Origin: Selenomonas sp. AE3005 | GTDB lineage: Bacteria > Bacillota > Negativicutes > Selenomonadales > Selenomonadaceae | Length of the DNA stretch: 64,000 nucleotides | NCBI RefSeq assembly: GCF_000686945.1 | Contig: NZ_JMME01000005.1 | Coordinates: 1 to 64,000 of the forward strand | Direction: 5' to 3' | In this document: positions 60,984-64,000 of the stretch, piece after piece | Numbering within the stretch: position 1 is the first letter of the stretch | Layout: each line of letters begins with the position of its first letter | Notes under the pieces: generated by a model | Told to the model about the DNA's origin: nothing | Seen by the model: the letters and a program-made list of their open reading frames with translations, nothing else | The model's database searches: none | Position numbers and translations under genes: made by a program

Positions 60984-61421
60984 TTATAACGAAAACATTT
61001 TGTTGATGAGCTCGTAGTAGCGCTGCAGAATGGTGGCCAGCTCGGTGCGCTCATTGTTGGTGAGGTTTTGGGCGTGGCTTTCAAACTGAAAACGGAACTG
61101 TTCGAGATGCTTATCCAGCAGTTTTTTGCCTTTGGTCGTGATGGTGATGACCAGACGGCGGCGGTCATGGCGGTCGGGCTCTTTGCTCACATAACCGGCG
61201 CTGACCAGCTTTTCGATGATGTTGGTCATCTGCTGCTTGGAGATATTGAGCTGACGGCTGATATCAGTAATGCCCAGACCAGTGGTATCCATCAGGGTGC
61301 AGAGTACACCGAACTGATTGAGCGGCAGGGGAACCTGTGTCTGTCTGCCAAATTTGTTATGTAAAAGCACCATGATTTCCACAAATTGTTGGGATAAGCT
61401 GGGCTGTGTCTGGGCTGCCAT
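60984..61421 (-). CDS. MarR-family transcriptional regulator
   Basis: 145 residues. Winged-helix MarR: TGLGITDISRQLNISKQQMT (recognition helix region) and the wing with SKEPDRHDRRRLVITITTKG. MarR proteins commonly repress adjacent efflux genes and release DNA when binding phenolic ligands. It is divergent from the RND system with a 24-bp palindrome between. AAAGGAG lies 8 bases before the start on the minus strand. Autorepression and control of the pump are inferred. Confidence 0.93.
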   Translation of the reverse strand: MAAQTQPSLSQQFVEIMVLLHNKFGRQTQVPLPLNQFGVLCTLMDTTGLGITDISRQLNISKQQMTNIIEKLVSAGYVSKEPDRHDRRRLVITITTKGKKLLDKHLEQFRFQFESHAQNLTNNERTELATILQRYYELINKMFSL

Positions 61422-61478
61422 GATAAAACTCCTTTAAACTTGACTTTTAACTAAATATAATATACTATAGATAACACA

Positions 61479-61502
61479 AATAGTAAACATTTATTTACTA
61501 TT
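61479..61502. promoter_or_regulatory. MarR operator palindrome
   Basis: AATAGTAAA-CATTTA-TTTACTATT, perfect 9-bp arms with a 6-base spacer, centred between the divergent marR-type and efflux genes. Confidence 0.75.
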
Positions 61503-61599
61503 CCGCTATGGTTTAGAAATGTAATGTTGTCATAAGCATTGGGAGGGGAGCCGTGCGCTCTCTTGCTTTGTGTTTATGGACAAAAAGGAGGTTCATAAA

Positions 61600-62814
61600 T
61601 TGTTTTTGCCTAAAAACAAGAAGACAAGGGCGTTGTTGATTGGTGTGTCTTTAGCCGTTGCCACTAGCTTTGTGGTGGTTGGCTGCGGTGCAGATAAACA
61701 GCAGGCGGCACAAATGCAAGGCGCACAGGTCAAAGCAATGCAGGTAATTCAGCAGGACACGCCGCTTACCAGTGAATTTGCCGGACAGATTGTCGGCAAG
61801 GACGAGGTTAAGGTTCAGTCCAAGGTATCAGGTAATGTGGTGGAAAAATACGTTAAAGGTGGCCAGTGGGTAGAGGCCGGCCAGCCGCTTTACCGCATTG
61901 ATGACCGTCAGTATCAGTCCGCTGTTTGGCAGGCTCAGGCTAATTTAGCTCAGGCTATGGCTACGCTGGGCAATGCTCAGAACGATTTGGGCCGTTATGC
62001 CGACCTGGTAAAAGCCAGTGCCATCTCCCGGCAGACCTATGATACGCAGGCATCAACAGTAAATGCTTATCAGGCAGCAGCTGATGCAGCTAATGCCCTG
62101 TACATTAAAGCCCGTCAGGATTTGGCGGACACCACGATTTATGCTCCGATGAGCGGGCAGCTGGCTGTCGATGATGTGGCTGTGGGTACTTTTGTTACCG
62201 CCGGTAATACCAATCTGGTGACCATTGGTTCCTCCAATCCCGTTTATGCCAAGTTTAATATTTCGGAAACGGATTATCTCAGCTATATGGGCGCTTTGAT
62301 GCAGGGGGGCAATCAGGTAAAACCCATAGTTACCATAACTATGTCTGACGGAACACAGTATCCGCTGGAAGGTGAGATTGTAGAATCTGACCGTGCCCTG
62401 TCGGAAAATACCGGTACGCTGACGGTTAAGGCTTTGTTTAACAATCCCAACGGTCTGCTGATGCCGGGTATGTTCGCGCGTGTCCGCCTGTCCGGACAGA
62501 CCATTCCCAATGCCATTCTGGTGCCGCAGCGTGCTGTGCAGCAGCTCCTGGGTAAATCCTTTGTCATGGTGGTCAATGGTGACGGCAAGTCCGAGGCTCG
62601 CAATGTAACACTGGGCAGCAAGGTTGGCAGCTACTACGTGATTAAAGATGGTCTTACTACGGCTGACGTGGTGGTAGTAGAAGGCCTGTCCAATCTGCAG
62701 GAAGGTGTCGCCCTCAATGTTACCATGGTAACGGCTGACGACATGGGTTTCTCGCTGATTACTGATATGAGCAAGTTCAACTCCAATGCGATTGCTGGTT
62801 CTTCAAATAAATAA
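61600..62814 (+). CDS. RND efflux periplasmic adaptor (membrane fusion protein)
   Basis: 404 residues. The lipoprotein signal has a lipobox ending VVVGC (about residue 28). Then beta-barrel, lipoyl (KVQSKVSGNVVEKYVKGGQW, GQPLYRIDDRQYQ) and alpha-hairpin domains (about 105-165), and the second lipoyl half (TTIYAPMSGQLAVDDVAVG). It is AcrA/MexA-like and bridges the inner-membrane pump and an outer-membrane channel. The TTG at 61600 after AAAGGAGG is preferred to ATG 61576, which lacks a site. The pump gene begins 12 bases after its stop. Confidence 0.93.
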   Translation: MFLPKNKKTRALLIGVSLAVATSFVVVGCGADKQQAAQMQGAQVKAMQVIQQDTPLTSEFAGQIVGKDEVKVQSKVSGNVVEKYVKGGQWVEAGQPLYRIDDRQYQSAVWQAQANLAQAMATLGNAQNDLGRYADLVKASAISRQTYDTQASTVNAYQAAADAANALYIKARQDLADTTIYAPMSGQLAVDDVAVGTFVTAGNTNLVTIGSSNPVYAKFNISETDYLSYMGALMQGGNQVKPIVTITMSDGTQYPLEGEIVESDRALSENTGTLTVKALFNNPNGLLMPGMFARVRLSGQTIPNAILVPQRAVQQLLGKSFVMVVNGDGKSEARNVTLGSKVGSYYVIKDGLTTADVVVVEGLSNLQEGVALNVTMVTADDMGFSLITDMSKFNSNAIAGSSNK

Positions 62815-62826
62815 GGAGGCGGCGAT

Positions 62827-64000
62827 TTGTCTAAGTTCTTTATTCACCGCCCGATATTTGCCATTGTAATCTCGATTATCATCGTGATTGTGGGCATTTT
62901 GGCTGCTTTCCAGCTGCCAATCGCCCAGTATCCGCAGATTTCGCCCCCAACGGTATCAGTAGGTACGTCCTACACCGGGGCCAGCGCCTCCGTTATCAAT
63001 GATACGGTGGCACAGATAATCGAGCAGCAGGTCAATGGTACCCAGGGCATGGATTATATGAGTTCCAACTCGGACGACAGCGGCCGTTACAGCCTGTCTG
63101 TAGTCTTTGAGACGGGAACTGATGGCGATATGGACGCCGTAAAGGTGCAGAATAACGTCGCCATCGCCAACGCCAGCCTGCCTTCCGATGTACAGCAGGT
63201 GGGTGTTACCACTAAAAAATCTTCTAACGACATGGCGTACATGTTGTCCATTTATTCACCGGATGGCACTTATGACCGCGCCTTTATGAAAAACTACGCT
63301 GATATTTATCTGCTCGATGAACTTAAGCGTGTGTCCGGCGTTGGTGATGTGCAGATTTTCGGTTCCGACTACGCTATGCGTATTTGGCTGAATCCGGATA
63401 AACTTGCAGAGCTGGGCTTGACAGTTGCCGATGTAACATCGGCCATCAAGGAACAGAATGTACAGGCACCGGCCGGTACTGTCGGTGCTATGCCGGTAGC
63501 TAACGGTCAGGAAAAGCAGTACACCGGTAAAATCGCCGGCCGTCTGGTTACGCCGGAAGAATTCGGCAATATCGTCCTGCGTTCCGATAAAGGTAAATTC
63601 GTTCGTCTTAAGGACGTGGCCCGCGTGGAAACCGGGGAAAAATCCAGTTCGATTATTTCCAAGTTTAACGGCTATCCCTCTGTAGGTTTCGGTGTCAATC
63701 TGACAAGTGATGCCAATGCTATGCAGACGGTAGCAGGTGTGCGTGAAGTGCTCGAAAAGGCCAAACCGACCTTGCCGCCGAAACTTGAGATGGCCCAGAT
63801 TTTTGACTCCACGAATTATATCAATGCGTCTATTAAGGAAGTAGTGGAAACTTTCCTGGAAGCCCTCTTGCTGGTGGTACTCGTTATCTTCCTGTTCCTC
63901 CAGAGCTGGCGGGCAACGCTGATTCCGCTGCTGGCCGTGCCGGTATCCCTTATTGGTACTATGGCGGCTTTCGTGGTGCTGGGGTTCTCCATCAACACAC
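62827..64000 (+). CDS. RND efflux pump, AcrB/HAE1 type (truncated by window end)
   Basis: The first 391 residues are visible, from TTG 62827 (AAGGAGG 8 bases before). FFIHRPIFAIVISIIIVIVG is TM1. QLPIAQYPQISPPTVSVGTS, TQGMDYMSSNSDDSG and LKDVARVETG are standard HAE1-family blocks of the porter domain. The second membrane block begins near residue 340 (VVETFLEALLLVVLVIFLFL). It pumps drugs or lipophilic compounds by proton antiport. It forms an operon with the adaptor. No stop lies before the end of the window. Confidence 0.95.
   Translation, partial: MSKFFIHRPIFAIVISIIIVIVGILAAFQLPIAQYPQISPPTVSVGTSYTGASASVINDTVAQIIEQQVNGTQGMDYMSSNSDDSGRYSLSVVFETGTDGDMDAVKVQNNVAIANASLPSDVQQVGVTTKKSSNDMAYMLSIYSPDGTYDRAFMKNYADIYLLDELKRVSGVGDVQIFGSDYAMRIWLNPDKLAELGLTVADVTSAIKEQNVQAPAGTVGAMPVANGQEKQYTGKIAGRLVTPEEFGNIVLRSDKGKFVRLKDVARVETGEKSSSIISKFNGYPSVGFGVNLTSDANAMQTVAGVREVLEKAKPTLPPKLEMAQIFDSTNYINASIKEVVETFLEALLLVVLVIFLFLQSWRATLIPLLAVPVSLIGTMAAFVVLGFSINT

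Overview
The window looks like a chromosomal segment of a Negativicutes bacterium, most likely Selenomonadaceae (Selenomonas/Mitsuokella/Megamonas type). The housekeeping genes are Firmicutes-like (fapR, plsX, fabK in place of fabI, rpmF, rsmD-coaD, HD-GYP, MCP). They sit beside a tripartite RND efflux system, which implies an outer membrane. The window opens inside a 5S rRNA, so an rRNA operon lies just upstream.

Host left arm (1-13580): 5S rRNA end; a dCache chemoreceptor; a convergent HD-GYP phosphodiesterase; an orphan amino-acid-binding lipoprotein; a DUF4127 protein; rsmD-coaD plus a coiled-coil protein; a DASS transporter with a serine hydroxymethyltransferase-like gene whose PLP lysine is replaced by Asp; larB-larC (nickel-pincer cofactor synthesis); and an RpiB-family isomerase lacking the usual catalytic Cys.

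Prophage (13583-51516, about 37.9 kb): bounded by perfect 60-bp direct repeats (attL/attR), with a tyrosine integrase at the right end. All recognised genes are on the + strand. From left to right they are two AP2-HNH endonucleases, a membrane/coiled-coil protein, a plasmid-like replicon (iteron palindromes plus a wHTH/AEP-primase/CHC2-like Rep), an HTH protein, a sigma-region-4-like late regulator, and packaging genes (terS, terL). Head genes follow (portal, scaffold, SU10/DUF5309-type capsid), then connector and nozzle proteins and three very large or odd ejection-type proteins. One of these is Asn/Tyr/Asp-rich and ends in a degenerate Hint (intein-like) domain; another has 1961 residues with lytic transglycosylase and NlpC/P60-like domains. 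The module ends with holin candidates, collagen-like and LRR receptor-binding proteins, a GH25 endolysin and the integrase. No tape measure or sheath is visible, so a short-tailed (podovirus-like) virion is inferred. No classical CI-type repressor was recognised.

The att core lies exactly on the promoter, ribosome binding site and first codons of yceD. Integration leaves the host promoter driving a chimeric 31-codon ORF that runs into a phage terminator. At the other end the phage supplies a consensus -35 (TTGACA) that rebuilds the promoter of yceD-rpmF.

Host right arm (51503-64000): yceD-rpmF; a FapR-regulated fatty-acid operon (fapR-plsX-fabK-fabD-fabG-acpP-second FabK-like-fabF-rnc, with no fabH); a metallo-beta-lactamase-fold protein; and a MarR regulator divergent from an RND membrane fusion protein and pump, the pump running off the window end. 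Two long hairpins with compensatory base changes sit in two convergent intergenic gaps (4289-4375 and 60879-60967).
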